From: Ramlibacter sp.
GTDB taxonomy: Bacteria; Pseudomonadota; Gammaproteobacteria; Burkholderiales; Burkholderiaceae_C
Length of the DNA: 64,000 nucleotides
Assembly: GCA_013815685.1 (NCBI GenBank)
Contig: JACDFR010000007.1
Location: 1 to 64,000, forward strand
Direction: 5' to 3'
Under the pieces are notes generated by a model. The model was not told where the DNA came from. It searched no databases and saw only the letters and a list, made by a program, of their open reading frames with translations. Below, in pieces: positions 46,226-58,553 of the stretch (position 1 is the first letter of the stretch; every line of letters begins with the position of its first letter). Both the position numbers and the translations under genes were made by a program.

Positions 46226-46238
46226 CGGGGACCCGCGA

Positions 46239-47768
46239 TTGAGCACACCCAGGCTTCAGCTCGCGCACATCACCAAACGCTACCCCGCCGTGGTGGCGAA
46301 CAGCGACGTGTCGCTGACGGTGGAGCCCGGCGAAACGCACGCGGTGCTGGGCGAGAACGGCGCGGGCAAGTCGACGCTGATGAAGATCATCTACGGCTCG
46401 GTCAAGCCCGACGAGGGCGGCGTGATGTGGAACGGCCGGCCGGTGCACATCCGCAATCCGCAGGAAGCCCGCGCGCTGGGCATCAGCATGGTGTTCCAGC
46501 ACTTCAGCCTGTTCGACACGCTGACGGTGGCCGAAAACGTCTGGCTGGGACTGGACAAGCGCCTGACGCTCGCCCAGGTGACCAACAGCATCACGGCGAA
46601 AGCCGCCGAATACGGCCTGGACGTGGACCCGGCGCGGCCTGTCCACACGCTGTCGGTGGGCGAGATGCAGCGTGTGGAAATCATCCGCGCCTTGCTCACG
46701 GCCCCCAAGCTGTTGATCCTGGACGAGCCGACCTCGGTCCTGACGCCCCAGGCCGTCGAAAAACTCTTCGTGGTGCTCAGGAAGCTGGCCTCCGAGGGTT
46801 GCAGCATCTTGTACATCAGCCACAAGCTGCACGAGATCCGCGAGCTGTGCAACGCATGCACGGTGCTGCGCGGCGGGCAGGTGACGGGCGTGTGCGACCC
46901 GCGGCGCGAGACCAACGCGTCGCTCAGCCGCATGATGATCGGCGCCGAGCCGCCGGTGCTGGAGCGCCACGCCCGCCCGGCCGGAGAGGTGGTGCTGAAG
47001 GTGCATGACCTGCACCTGGCGCGAGAGGACCTTTTCGGCGTCGGCCTCGACGGCGTTTCGCTCGAGGTGCGCGCCGGCGAGGTGGTCGGCATCGCAGGCG
47101 TCTCGGGCAACGGCCAGCGAGAACTGCTTTACGCGCTGTCGGGCGAGGACGCCCGCGCGCCGGCTTCGTCGATCCGGGTTTTCGGCACCGATGCCGGGCG
47201 GCTCGGCCCGGCGCCGCGGCGCGCTTTGGGCGTGCATTTCGTGCCCGAGGAGAGGCTGGGCCGCGGCGCGGTGCCCGCGCTCGGGCTGGCGCACAACCTG
47301 ATGCTGACGCGCACCGATGCCATCGGCCCGAGCGGTTGGATCCGCGTCAGGACGCTGGAGAAGCAGGCGCGGGACGTGATCGCGCGCTTCCATGTCAAGG
47401 CGGGCGGCCCGCACGCGGCGGCCCGGTCGCTGTCGGGGGGGAATCTGCAGAAATTCATCGTTGGGCGCGAAATCGACGCCAACCCCAAGCTCCTGATCGT
47501 GTCGCAGCCCACCTGGGGCGTGGATGTCGGCGCCGCGGCCCAGATCCGCGGCGAACTGTTGGCCTTGCGCGACGCGGGGTGCGCGGTGCTGGTGGTGAGC
47601 GAGGAACTGGAGGAGCTGTTCGAGGTCTGCGACCGCCTGCACGTCATCGCCAAGGGCCGCTTGTCGCCGCCGATCGAACGGGCGCGCGCCACGGTGTCGC
47701 TGATCGGCGAGTGGATGAGCGGCTTGTGGGGTGCGCAGGCCGGCCGGGAAGCGCAGCCACATGCTTGA
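46239..47768 (+). CDS. Nucleoside/nucleobase ABC importer, duplicated ATPase (BmpA-associated, NupA-like)
   Basis: 509 residues, starting at TTG 46239 (STPRLQLAHITKRYP). Two ABC domains. The first is canonical: GENGAGKSTLMKIIYGS, LSVGEMQRVEI and LLILDEPTSVLT. The second is degenerate in Walker A (GVSGNGQRELL), as in RbsA/YufO-type ATPases, and has LSGGNLQKFIVGREI with the Walker B region LLIVSQPTWGVD. It energises the two following permeases; its stop overlaps the first permease start by 8 nt. Confidence 0.9.
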   Translation: MSTPRLQLAHITKRYPAVVANSDVSLTVEPGETHAVLGENGAGKSTLMKIIYGSVKPDEGGVMWNGRPVHIRNPQEARALGISMVFQHFSLFDTLTVAENVWLGLDKRLTLAQVTNSITAKAAEYGLDVDPARPVHTLSVGEMQRVEIIRALLTAPKLLILDEPTSVLTPQAVEKLFVVLRKLASEGCSILYISHKLHEIRELCNACTVLRGGQVTGVCDPRRETNASLSRMMIGAEPPVLERHARPAGEVVLKVHDLHLAREDLFGVGLDGVSLEVRAGEVVGIAGVSGNGQRELLYALSGEDARAPASSIRVFGTDAGRLGPAPRRALGVHFVPEERLGRGAVPALGLAHNLMLTRTDAIGPSGWIRVRTLEKQARDVIARFHVKAGGPHAAARSLSGGNLQKFIVGREIDANPKLLIVSQPTWGVDVGAAAQIRGELLALRDAGCAVLVVSEELEELFEVCDRLHVIAKGRLSPPIERARATVSLIGEWMSGLWGAQAGREAQPHA

Positions 47769-48840
47769 GCTCGAACCGCGCCCCCAGGCCTCGCGCTTCT
47801 GGAGCCTGGCCTCGCCGGTGCTGGCGCTCGCCCTCACCGTGCTGATCGGCGTCATCCTGTTCGTGGCGCTGGGCAAGGACCCGGTGCGGGGCCTGCAGGT
47901 GTTCTTCTGGGAGCCGATCAAGTCGCCGTATGCGCTGGGCGAGCTCATGGTCAAGGCCACGCCGCTTCTCATCATCGCGCTGGGGCTGGCGGTGTGTTTC
48001 CGCTCCAACGTCTGGAATATCGGGGCCGAGGGGCAGTTCGTGATCGGCGCGGTGGTCGCCGGCGGGGTCGCCCTGCTCGCGGACAAGTACACCGGCCGAT
48101 GGATCGTCGTCGCCATCCTGCTGGCGGGCATCCTGGGCGGGATGGCCTGGGCCGGCATCACGGCGCTTTTGCGCGACAAGTTCAACGCCAGCGAGATTCT
48201 GGTCAGCCTGATGCTGGTCTACGTGGCGGTGCAGATCCTGAGTTATATGGTCTTCGGGCCCTGGAAAGACCCGGCGGGCTACAACTTTCCGCAGAGCAGG
48301 AATTTCGAGGCGGCGACGCAGGTCCCGCGCCTGATGAAGGGCTCGCGCATGAGCATCGGCATCCTGATCGCGCTGGCCGGCGTCGTGGGGCTGTGGATTT
48401 TCCTGTTCCGCACGCGTGCCGGGTTCGCCCAGCAGGTGGGCGGCCTCGCGCCCGCGGCCGCTCGCTACGCCGGTTTTTCCTCGCGCAAGGCCCTGTGGGT
48501 GGCCCTGCTGGCGTCGGGCGGGGCGGCGGGGCTGGCAGGCGCGCTGGAGGTGGCCGGTCCCATCGGCCAGCTCACGCCCTACGTGCCGGCCGGCTACGGC
48601 TTCGCCGCGATCATCGTGGCCTTCGTCGGGCGCCTGCACCCGGTGGGCATGTTCTTCTCGGCCATTCTCATGAGCATGTTCTACATCGGCGGCGAGCTGG
48701 CGCAGTCCCGGCTGGGGCTGCCCAATTCGCTCACCGGCGTGTTCCAGGGACTACTGCTGTTCTCATTGCTCGCCTGCGACACGCTGATGGCCTATCGCAT
48801 CCGCTTTGCCGGCCTGCCGTTTCGCAAGGACGCCCGCTGA
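47761..48840 (+). CDS. Nucleoside/nucleobase ABC importer, permease 1
   Basis: 359 residues from ATG 47761, BPD_transp_2 family (YufP/NupB-like). Marker segments: IALGLAVCFRSNVWNIGAEG, then QFVIGAVVAGG and NASEILVSLMLVYVAVQ. About nine or ten membrane helices. Stop overlaps the next start (TGATG). Confidence 0.9.
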   Translation: MLELEPRPQASRFWSLASPVLALALTVLIGVILFVALGKDPVRGLQVFFWEPIKSPYALGELMVKATPLLIIALGLAVCFRSNVWNIGAEGQFVIGAVVAGGVALLADKYTGRWIVVAILLAGILGGMAWAGITALLRDKFNASEILVSLMLVYVAVQILSYMVFGPWKDPAGYNFPQSRNFEAATQVPRLMKGSRMSIGILIALAGVVGLWIFLFRTRAGFAQQVGGLAPAAARYAGFSSRKALWVALLASGGAAGLAGALEVAGPIGQLTPYVPAGYGFAAIIVAFVGRLHPVGMFFSAILMSMFYIGGELAQSRLGLPNSLTGVFQGLLLFSLLACDTLMAYRIRFAGLPFRKDAR

Positions 48841-49760
48841 TGGAATCCTACGCACTGCTCCTGGCCGCCACGCTCAACGCCGGCACCGTGCTGGCCATCG
48901 CCGCGCTGGGGCTGCTGATCAACGAGAAAGCGGGCATCGTGAACCTCGGCGCCGAGGGCATCATGCTGTGCGCGGCCATCGCCGGTTTTGCCGCCGTCGT
49001 GCACACCGGCAACGACTGGCTGGGCTTCGCGGCGGGCATCGGCGCGGGCTCGCTGCTGGCCGCCGCCTTCGGGTTGCTGGTGATCTGGCTCAACACCAAC
49101 CAGTACGCCACCGGCCTGGCGCTCAGCCTGTTCGGGACGGGGTTCTCGGCTTTTGTCGGCATCAAGTACGTGCAGGAGAAGCTGCCCGAGCGGGCCAGTT
49201 TCTCGTTCCCCTTCCTGGGCGACATTCCGCTCGTCGGCCCGGCCCTGTTCCGCCAGCACCCGATGGTGTACCTGACGATGGCCCTGGTGGCGGGGCTCAT
49301 CTGGTTTCTGTACCGCTCCCGCACAGGATTGGTGCTGCGGTCGGTCGGCGAGTCGCCCGAGTCCGCGCATGCACTGGGCTATCCGGTGCGGCGCATCCGG
49401 CTCGCGGCCGTGGTGGCCGGCGGGGCGCTGTGCGGCTTGTCCGGCGCCTACCTGGCCGTGGTGTACACGCCGCTGTGGGTCGAGGGCATGGTGGCGGGCA
49501 AGGGGTGGATCGCGCTGGCCCTGACCACCTTCGCGACCTGGCGGCCGGCCCGCGTGCTGCTGGGGGCCTACCTGTTTGGCGGCGTGACGATGCTGCAGTT
49601 CCACCTGCAAGGCATGGGCGTCGAAGTGCCCAGCCAGTTCCTCACCATGCTGCCCTACCTGGCGACCATCGCCGTGCTGGCGATGATTTCGCGCAACCCG
49701 GCCTGGATCCGCATCAACATGCCGGCTTCCCTTGGCAAGCCGTTTTATCCCGGCTCATAA
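48840..49760 (+). CDS. Nucleoside/nucleobase ABC importer, permease 2
   Basis: 306 residues from ATG 48840, YufQ/NupC-type permease. It has LLINEKAGIVNLGAEGIMLC, LNTNQYATGLALSLFGTG and GYPVRRIRLAAVVAGGALCG. Pairs with permease 1 in the membrane. The start is set by the 1-nt overlap with the previous stop. Confidence 0.9.
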   Translation: MESYALLLAATLNAGTVLAIAALGLLINEKAGIVNLGAEGIMLCAAIAGFAAVVHTGNDWLGFAAGIGAGSLLAAAFGLLVIWLNTNQYATGLALSLFGTGFSAFVGIKYVQEKLPERASFSFPFLGDIPLVGPALFRQHPMVYLTMALVAGLIWFLYRSRTGLVLRSVGESPESAHALGYPVRRIRLAAVVAGGALCGLSGAYLAVVYTPLWVEGMVAGKGWIALALTTFATWRPARVLLGAYLFGGVTMLQFHLQGMGVEVPSQFLTMLPYLATIAVLAMISRNPAWIRINMPASLGKPFYPGS

Positions 49761-49801
49761 TCACCGTTTGTCGAAACAACCACCCCCGGAGAAGGACTGA
49801 C

Positions 49802-52085
<2,284 letters not shown>

Positions 52086-52462
52086 AGCTCCTTGTCATCC
52101 CGGACTTGATCCGGGATCCATCTGGGGCCGCCACCAATGGATTGCGGGTTCCCGGATCGGGGTGTGGGTCAGACTATTACCACTGGGGGCCTGAACTGCG
52201 ACATGACGTCCCTGAAAAGCTGTTGGCAGAGGGCTTGCCTTTATTGGGCGGGACGATCAAACTTTGACGCTCAGCTCAAACATTCAACGCCTTCACTTCA
52301 TCTATGACGACACGGATCAGCGCAGAACCCGCGTTGACTCCCGAGGGGATTTTTGAGATTGAGCGGGTTTCGCGCGGGCCAAGACAGAGACCGGCGCGAA
52401 CGGTAACGATCAGTCTGCAGCGACGATGACGCATTGATTGCCGAAAAGCCGACGAACTATCT
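52086..52462. other. Intergenic region between the deaminase and cas3
   Basis: 377 bp. A palindrome TCCCGGACTTGATCCGGGA (about 52098-52116) lies soon after the deaminase stop and may serve as a terminator-like or extragenic repeat. Further on, an open plus-strand frame without a start ends at about 52265; its tail reads SDYYHWGPELRHDVPEKLL and might be the relic of a lost gene. The remaining 200 bp should hold the cas operon promoter, but no clear -35/-10 pair was found. Confidence 0.5.
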
Positions 52463-55192
52463 GTGGCCAAACTCAATAATTCCAGTGAATTATCAGTTGA
52501 AAGCTATCCCGCATGGGGAAAGTTGAGCCGAGACGGTCCCGAGTTGCGAATCCACCCGCTAGTCGATCACATGCTCGACGTGGCGAACTGCTTTACAGCC
52601 CTGGCGCAATGCGCGGCGATTCGTCGTGCGATGCACCGCACCGCGCGTCGTGTCCTTGACGACTCGGACATTGCTAGACTTTCAGTGCTCGCATTCCTGC
52701 ACGACATTGGCAAGGCCAATTCGGGCTTTCAGTCGCGCCGTTGGTTAGCGCCCGAGCGCCCACCGGGGAATTGGCCAACTTCTCCGTATGGCCACGGGCC
52801 CGAAGGCTGGGCGCTTGTCACGGGCGGCATTGGCCAACTCGCAGGTGAAGTCTTGGCCGGCTTGCCACTCAACGAGTTGGCGTCATGGGGCGGCGAAGAA
52901 ACCTACATGCTCTGGCAAGCGAGCATCAGCCACCACGGCCGCCCCGTGGGTGACGATCCGACCAAGCAGGTGGCCTTCATTTGGCAAGCGGTTCGTTCTG
53001 AGAGGGGCACCGCGCTCTACGATCCAGTCGCCACCGTTGCTGCCATGGGTGACCGCCTGAAGCGGTGTTTTCCAGTCGCGTTCACGCCTTGCCAGCGCCC
53101 TTTGCCGGCGGCGGCTGCATTCGTGCATCTATTTGCCGGCCTGATTCAGTTGGCCGATTGGCTTGGTTCGGACACCCGTCCGGGATTCTTCGAGTACAGC
53201 GCGCCCGGGGAAGACCGCGGCGAGACATCGCCGAGGCGCGCGGCGCATGCAGTGCGCGCGATCGGGCTCGGCGCGGAGTCATGGCGCCATGCACTCGCCG
53301 AGACCGCGCCAACGTTCGAAGGTGCCTTCGACGTGCCCGCGCCAAGACCAATGCAAACGGCAGCGGCCGATCCAGCGCTTGGTCCCTTGGTGATTCTTGA
53401 AGCCGAAACCGGAAGTGGCAAGACAGAGGCCGCGCTATGGCGTTTCGCCTATCTGTTTCAGGCTGGGCTGGTCGACAGTTTGTTCTTCGCCTTGCCCACC
53501 CGCGTGGCGGCTTCGCAGTTGTACGAGCGAATCCGGACCTTCGTTGCTCGCCTGTGGCCCGTCAACGCGCCTGTGGTCGTGCGCGCGCTGCCAGGCTACG
53601 AGGCGGCTGATGGCCAAGCCAAGATCAGCTTGCCCGACTTCAAGGTCTTGTGGCCCGACAAGCCGGGTGATGAGGTCGCCCACCAACGCTGGGTTGCCGA
53701 ATCGCCGAAGCGTTTCCTGGCCGCGACCATCGCGGTGGGCACCATCGATCAGGCCTTGCTGGGTGCGCTCCAAGTGCGCCACGCTCATCTGCGCCACGCC
53801 TTGCTGAGCCGCAGCATGCTGGTGGTGGACGAGGTGCACGCATCGGACGCCTACATGACGGTGCTGCTGGAGCAATTGCTCAAGGCCCATTTGCGGACGG
53901 GCGGACAGGCGATGCTGCTTTCGGCCACGTTGGGTGCAGCCGCTCGCACGCGCTATCTCAACATTGACCACCTTCACAAACCACGCCCCGTTCCCGCGCT
54001 GGGTGATGCCAGCGGCCTGGCTTACCCCGCCATCAGCTATTGCACCGCCACGGGTGTGCAGCTTCAAGGCGTGGAGGGCAATCCGCATCACAAGACCGTG
54101 TACTGGCAATCGCTGGACGCCATCGATGCACCCGACCGCATCGCCGCGCTCGCAGTTGACGCCGCCGCGCGAGGTGCTCGCGTGCTGGTGGTGCGCAACA
54201 CGGTTCCGGCTGCGGTGGCCACGCTCTTGGCGGTCGAGGCCCTCGATGCTGAGCAGAGCGGCAATTGGCTCTTCACGGTCGAAGGCGTGAGCACGCTGCA
54301 CCACAGTCGTTTCAGTCGCCAGGACCGGCCGCTGCTCGACAAGGCGGTGGCGGTCCACTTCGGCAAACAGCGCGCGGCCTGTGCGGGTCGCATCATCGTC
54401 GGTACCCAGACCCTGGAGCAGAGCCTGGACATCGACGCCGATCTGCTTATTAGCGATCTCTGTCCGATGGACGTGCTGCTGCAGCGCATAGGTCGCCTGC
54501 ACCGGCACTCGCGACCTGAGGCAGAACGACCAGACGGGTTCCGGGTCGCCCGCGCCTGGGTGTTGACACCGGTAGGCCACGACCTCGCGCCGATGCTCAG
54601 GCGCTCGCGCAATGGCTTGGGGCGAAGGCACGATGGCGGCGGCGTGTACCCTGACCTCCGTATTCTCGAAGCCACGCGGCAACTCATCGAAGTGCAAACC
54701 AGCCGAACTATCCCTTCCGAGAATCGCGCCTTGGTCGAGCACGCCACGCACCCCGAAGCTCTGCTGGTCATCGAATCGTCTTTGGGCGAGGAGTGGCTGA
54801 AGGTCGGCCAAGCCATTGAAGGCGACACGGGAGCGCGGCGCGGACTGGCGAGCCTGCATTCGATTCCATACGACGAGCCGTTTGCCAGCACCAGTTTTCC
54901 GGAGTCTGATCAGAAGATTGCAACCCGCCTGGGCGCTGCCGACCGTCTGGTCGAGTTCGAGCCGCCCCGGCCCGGCCCCTTCGGTCAGGAAGTGAAACAG
55001 ATCTCTTTGCGGTTTCATCAAGTACCTGCTGGGTTGAGCCCTGATGCCAAGCCGAGCCACATCACGGCCTTGCCCGACGGGAAGGGTTTTGAATTTGCCC
55101 TGGGCGCTGCCCACTACCGCTACAGTCGCCTGGGGCTTGAGCGTTTGAAGGCCAACGACCCAGCCCTTGCGACGTCAGGAGAGCGTGCATGA
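52463..55192 (+). CDS. cas3: CRISPR-associated nuclease-helicase Cas3 (type I-E)
   Basis: 909 residues starting at GTG 52463. HD nuclease at the front: HPLVDHMLDVA (His 31 and 36) and FLHDIGKANSGF (His-Asp near 80). Superfamily-2 helicase: motif I ETGSGKTEAALW near residue 316, DEVH box near 455 (VVDEVHASDAYM), motif III LLSATLG and motif VI QRIGRLHRHSRPE near 673. It degrades DNA marked by Cascade. The stop overlaps the cas8e start (ATGA), so here cas3 is the first gene of one operon, unlike E. coli where it is separate. Confidence 0.95.
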   Translation: MAKLNNSSELSVESYPAWGKLSRDGPELRIHPLVDHMLDVANCFTALAQCAAIRRAMHRTARRVLDDSDIARLSVLAFLHDIGKANSGFQSRRWLAPERPPGNWPTSPYGHGPEGWALVTGGIGQLAGEVLAGLPLNELASWGGEETYMLWQASISHHGRPVGDDPTKQVAFIWQAVRSERGTALYDPVATVAAMGDRLKRCFPVAFTPCQRPLPAAAAFVHLFAGLIQLADWLGSDTRPGFFEYSAPGEDRGETSPRRAAHAVRAIGLGAESWRHALAETAPTFEGAFDVPAPRPMQTAAADPALGPLVILEAETGSGKTEAALWRFAYLFQAGLVDSLFFALPTRVAASQLYERIRTFVARLWPVNAPVVVRALPGYEAADGQAKISLPDFKVLWPDKPGDEVAHQRWVAESPKRFLAATIAVGTIDQALLGALQVRHAHLRHALLSRSMLVVDEVHASDAYMTVLLEQLLKAHLRTGGQAMLLSATLGAAARTRYLNIDHLHKPRPVPALGDASGLAYPAISYCTATGVQLQGVEGNPHHKTVYWQSLDAIDAPDRIAALAVDAAARGARVLVVRNTVPAAVATLLAVEALDAEQSGNWLFTVEGVSTLHHSRFSRQDRPLLDKAVAVHFGKQRAACAGRIIVGTQTLEQSLDIDADLLISDLCPMDVLLQRIGRLHRHSRPEAERPDGFRVARAWVLTPVGHDLAPMLRRSRNGLGRRHDGGGVYPDLRILEATRQLIEVQTSRTIPSENRALVEHATHPEALLVIESSLGEEWLKVGQAIEGDTGARRGLASLHSIPYDEPFASTSFPESDQKIATRLGAADRLVEFEPPRPGPFGQEVKQISLRFHQVPAGLSPDAKPSHITALPDGKGFEFALGAAHYRYSRLGLERLKANDPALATSGERA

Positions 55193-56793
55193 CCCTTGCC
55201 CCGAAGCTGAAGTTCTCGTTGCTCGATGAAGCGCTCATTCGCTATCGCGCGGTGGCCGATGGGCGGAATGTCAACGCCAGCCTGCCGCAACTGATGGTGG
55301 CCTTGGCGGCCGACGAAGTGCGCGACTATCCAGCGCTGCGCCCACACCAGCGGCACCCCTGGCACGCATTCCTGGTTCAGTTGGCCGCCATCACCATGCA
55401 TGGCGCAGGCAGGCTTGACCCGTTTAGCACCGAAGCTGAGTGGCGTGCTGCGTTGCTGGCCCTTACTCCTGACGATGGGGATGGTGCGGCTTGGTGTTTG
55501 GTCTCGCCGCCGGACAGGCCTGCATTGCTTCAGGCGCCGGTACCGGCAGGGCACATAGACGATTGGAAATCAGTGACGCTGGCCGCCGACGAGTTGGATA
55601 TGTTGGTGACCTCGAAGAACCACGACCTGAAGGCAGGTCGCGCGAGGCGCAGTAAACCCGAGGACTGGTTGTACTCTCTGCTCAGCCTGCAAACCCAGGA
55701 AGGCTTTCTCGGCGCCGGCAACTACGGTATCTCGCGCATGAACGGTGGCTTCGCCAGCCGTCCCGGCGTGGGGATTGCAGGTACCGGGCATTGCGGCGCG
55801 CGATGGCGCCGAGATCTGCGAGCGCTACTTGCGACTCGAGAGCGTACTGCAGAGGCGCGCGGCTTGCAGAGTGAAGAAGGGCTGGCTCTAGTGTGGCTCG
55901 TTCCCTGGGATGGGCTTTCCAGCCTGTCGTTTTCGACACTCGACCCGCACTACATAGAAATTTGCCGAAGGGTTCGCCTTCAGTCGGATCGTGGCGGCAT
56001 CCGAGCCGTCTCTACTGGCAGCAAGGCAGCGCGTATTTTGTCAAAGGAACTCAATGGCGTGACCGGTGACCCGTGGACGCCGGTCGAGACCGAAGCAGGC
56101 AAGGCGCTCACCATCAGTGCCGAGGGATTTCACTACAAGCTGGTGGCCGAACTACTATTCGGTAGCAAGTACCAAGCGGCGGTTGCGCAAGACATGTCCA
56201 TCTCTCACGCTGGCGAGCGATATGTTCTGATCGCCCAGGGCGTGACCCGAGGGCAAGGCAAGACCGAGGGCTATCACGAGCGCCGCGTGCCTATCTCGCC
56301 CAAGGTTCGCGGCTTCTTGGTGAGCGAGAACAAGGCGCCTCTCGCACGGATCTCGACCCAGCGTATAGCCGTCATCGCTGAAGTTCGCAAGCTCTTGTGG
56401 CTGGCGTTGGCCGTGCTGTTCAACAACGGCGCGCCGGGCAAAGACATCAGTGACAGTGTCAAAGACAAGGCAAGCGAATTCTCGCATCCTTTCGAGCGCG
56501 CCGAGAATGCCCGATTCTTTGAGGATCTTAACGACGAGATAGAGGCCGCCGATCCCACCGCACGGCGCCTGCAATGGCTGCAAGGCTTGGTGGAGCGCGC
56601 CGCAGCAGTCCTCAACGTGGCCTTCGGCGCCGGCCCGCGCGGTGCCATCCAACGGTACCGTGCCCAGGCCGCCGCCTTGTCGCGATTCCATGGCGCCTTG
56701 CGGGGTGACAAGTCCCCTCTGCCCGAACTCACCAACCACTATCGACAACAAGCCCAAACCAGGCAGCAGGAGGAAACCCATGACCATGACTGA
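55189..56793 (+). CDS. cas8e: Cascade large subunit Cas8e (Cse1/CasA)
   Basis: 534 residues. Front LKFSLLDEALIRYRAVADG, then HPWHAFLVQLAAITMHGAGR and the conserved LLSLQTQEGFLGAGNYGISR, all features of Cse1. It recognises the PAM and recruits Cas3. It ends in a Q/E/H-rich tail; its last 14 nt overlap the cse2 start. Confidence 0.93.
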   Translation: MTLAPKLKFSLLDEALIRYRAVADGRNVNASLPQLMVALAADEVRDYPALRPHQRHPWHAFLVQLAAITMHGAGRLDPFSTEAEWRAALLALTPDDGDGAAWCLVSPPDRPALLQAPVPAGHIDDWKSVTLAADELDMLVTSKNHDLKAGRARRSKPEDWLYSLLSLQTQEGFLGAGNYGISRMNGGFASRPGVGIAGTGHCGARWRRDLRALLATRERTAEARGLQSEEGLALVWLVPWDGLSSLSFSTLDPHYIEICRRVRLQSDRGGIRAVSTGSKAARILSKELNGVTGDPWTPVETEAGKALTISAEGFHYKLVAELLFGSKYQAAVAQDMSISHAGERYVLIAQGVTRGQGKTEGYHERRVPISPKVRGFLVSENKAPLARISTQRIAVIAEVRKLLWLALAVLFNNGAPGKDISDSVKDKASEFSHPFERAENARFFEDLNDEIEAADPTARRLQWLQGLVERAAAVLNVAFGAGPRGAIQRYRAQAAALSRFHGALRGDKSPLPELTNHYRQQAQTRQQEETHDHD

Positions 56794-57337
56794 GCCCGTT
56801 CTGGCAGAGGCTGAGGCCGGCCCCGTCTCGCCCCGGCGCAGCGACCCGTTCGCTGCGCTGGCGGCGTATGTCTCGCGTGCGGCGCCGGGCGAGCGCGCTG
56901 CTCTCGCACGCCTGCAGCCCGAAGCACCACAGCCGCATCAACTGGCCGCTTTGGCGCGTGCCTTGCTGGCCGCGGGAGTGTCGCCGGACCAGTGGCACGC
57001 TGATACCTGGCCGCGTTGGGCGCTGATTGCGCATGGCGTCGCGCTGGCAGGCCACGACGGCAAACAGCGGCTTGGCGTGCAACTGGCGCAAGCCGGTGTG
57101 TCCGAGTCGCGCGTCACCAAGCTGTTGACGTCGCGTGGAGACGCCTTCACCCAACTGTTGCCCCGCGTATTGCGTCTGCTGGCCAGCAAGGGTGTGGCGC
57201 CCAACTGGCGCGAACTCGGCGCCTTGGTACTGAACCAGAGCAGTACCGATCGAAAGGAGCGGGCAGATGCCGAGGCCAACCGCCTCGCTATCGCCGGCCC
57301 CTATTTTTCTGCGCTCGCCCGCGCTGCCGCCAAGTAG
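56780..57337 (+). CDS. cse2: Cascade small subunit Cse2 (CasB)
   Basis: 185 residues from ATG 56780 (GGAGG six bases before; an ATG at 56786 is an alternative). All-helical and Ala/Arg-rich, with DPFAALAAYVSRAAPGERAA, ARLQP and the Cse2-like SESRVTKLLTSRGDAFTQLL. It lines the inner face of Cascade. The longer upstream open frame only overlaps cas8e. Confidence 0.9.
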   Translation: MTMTEPVLAEAEAGPVSPRRSDPFAALAAYVSRAAPGERAALARLQPEAPQPHQLAALARALLAAGVSPDQWHADTWPRWALIAHGVALAGHDGKQRLGVQLAQAGVSESRVTKLLTSRGDAFTQLLPRVLRLLASKGVAPNWRELGALVLNQSSTDRKERADAEANRLAIAGPYFSALARAAAK

Positions 57338-57361
57338 GCCCCACTCAATCAAGGACCTCTC

Positions 57362-58552
57362 ATGAGCTTGCCCCGTTTCATCCAGATCCACACCCTGCAC
57401 AACTATCCCGGCGCATTGCTGAATCGCGACGATGCCGGACTTGCCAAGCGTCTGCCCTATGGCGATGCGATTCGCACGCGCATCTCTTCGCAATGCCTGA
57501 AACGCCACTGGCGCACGGCTGATGACCGCTTCGCCCTCACAAAGCTGGGTGTACCGATGGCGATTCGCTCCCGTATCACGCTGGACAAGATTCGAGCGGA
57601 GCTGCAAGCGGACGGCGTATCGGAGGCGTTGTCCCAGACTGCCGCAGAGGGCCTGCGCGCGGCGGGATTGCTCGACAAGGGCAAGGATCTCAAGGGCAAG
57701 GAAGCGCTCGAAACCGGGCAGGCCGTTTTGCTAGGCCGAGCGGAGATCGACTATCTCGTCAAGCGCTGCGCCGAATTGACGCGGGAGAACACTGACGAGA
57801 AGGCGCTTAAAGCCGCCGTCGCAAAGTTCCTGAAGGACGAGAAGAAGAACATCGAAGCGCTGGTCCATGGGAGCGGCCTGGAGTCGGCGTTGTTCGGCCG
57901 GATGGTCACGTCGGATGTGTTGGCCAGTCGCGATGCCTCCGTCTACGTCGCGCATGCGTTCACGGTGCACGAGGCCCAGGTAGAGAACGACTACTTCACC
58001 GTTGTTGATGACCTGTTGCGCGAGGCCGGCGGGCAAGGCTCGGCCGGCATATTCGATACTGAGCTCGCCTCGGGCTTGTACTATGGCTATGTCGTGGTTG
58101 ACGTTCCGCAACTGATCGCCAATCTCGAAGGCACGAGGGATGAATGGTCCACCTTGCCCGCTGAGCGTCGCGAACTGTCCGGCCGCGTGGTGCAACACCT
58201 GCTGCATCTGATCGCCACGGTTAGCCCCGGTGCCAAACGTGGCTCGACAGCGCCTTTCGACTGGGCCAAATTTCTGCTGGTGGAAGTGGGCGATTGGCAG
58301 CCGCGGAGCCTGGCCGGCGCGTTTCAGAATGCACTCGAACTGCAGCAATCCGACATCAGGGGTGCCGCGGTCCAAAAACTGGCCGATGAAATCGGAAAGC
58401 TCGACACCGCGTATGGCGCACCGCTGGAGCGCCGCTTTCTGGCGCTCGATGACGTCGCAGTGCCGAACGCACAGCGCCTGCCGCTCGCCGCGCTGGCGAC
58501 GTGGGTGCAGGGCTGCATCACGCAAGGCAACGTGCGCACCCAAGGGGACTGA
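57362..58552 (+). CDS. cas7e: Cascade backbone subunit Cas7e (CasC)
   Basis: 396 residues. Opening FIQIHTLHNYPGALLNRDDA, then RTRISSQCLKRHWR, typical of Cas7e; later FGRMVTSDVLASRDASVYVA and VAHAFTVHEAQVENDYFTVV. Six copies coat the crRNA. Somewhat longer than the E. coli protein. AAGGA lies before the ATG; 24 bp after cse2. Confidence 0.95.
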   Translation: MSLPRFIQIHTLHNYPGALLNRDDAGLAKRLPYGDAIRTRISSQCLKRHWRTADDRFALTKLGVPMAIRSRITLDKIRAELQADGVSEALSQTAAEGLRAAGLLDKGKDLKGKEALETGQAVLLGRAEIDYLVKRCAELTRENTDEKALKAAVAKFLKDEKKNIEALVHGSGLESALFGRMVTSDVLASRDASVYVAHAFTVHEAQVENDYFTVVDDLLREAGGQGSAGIFDTELASGLYYGYVVVDVPQLIANLEGTRDEWSTLPAERRELSGRVVQHLLHLIATVSPGAKRGSTAPFDWAKFLLVEVGDWQPRSLAGAFQNALELQQSDIRGAAVQKLADEIGKLDTAYGAPLERRFLALDDVAVPNAQRLPLAALATWVQGCITQGNVRTQGD

Positions 58553-58553
58553 C

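Noticed and set aside
52276..52476. 66-codon minus-strand frame just before cas3
   Set aside because: No ribosome-binding site, no recognisable domain, and it overlaps the cas3 start and probable promoter.
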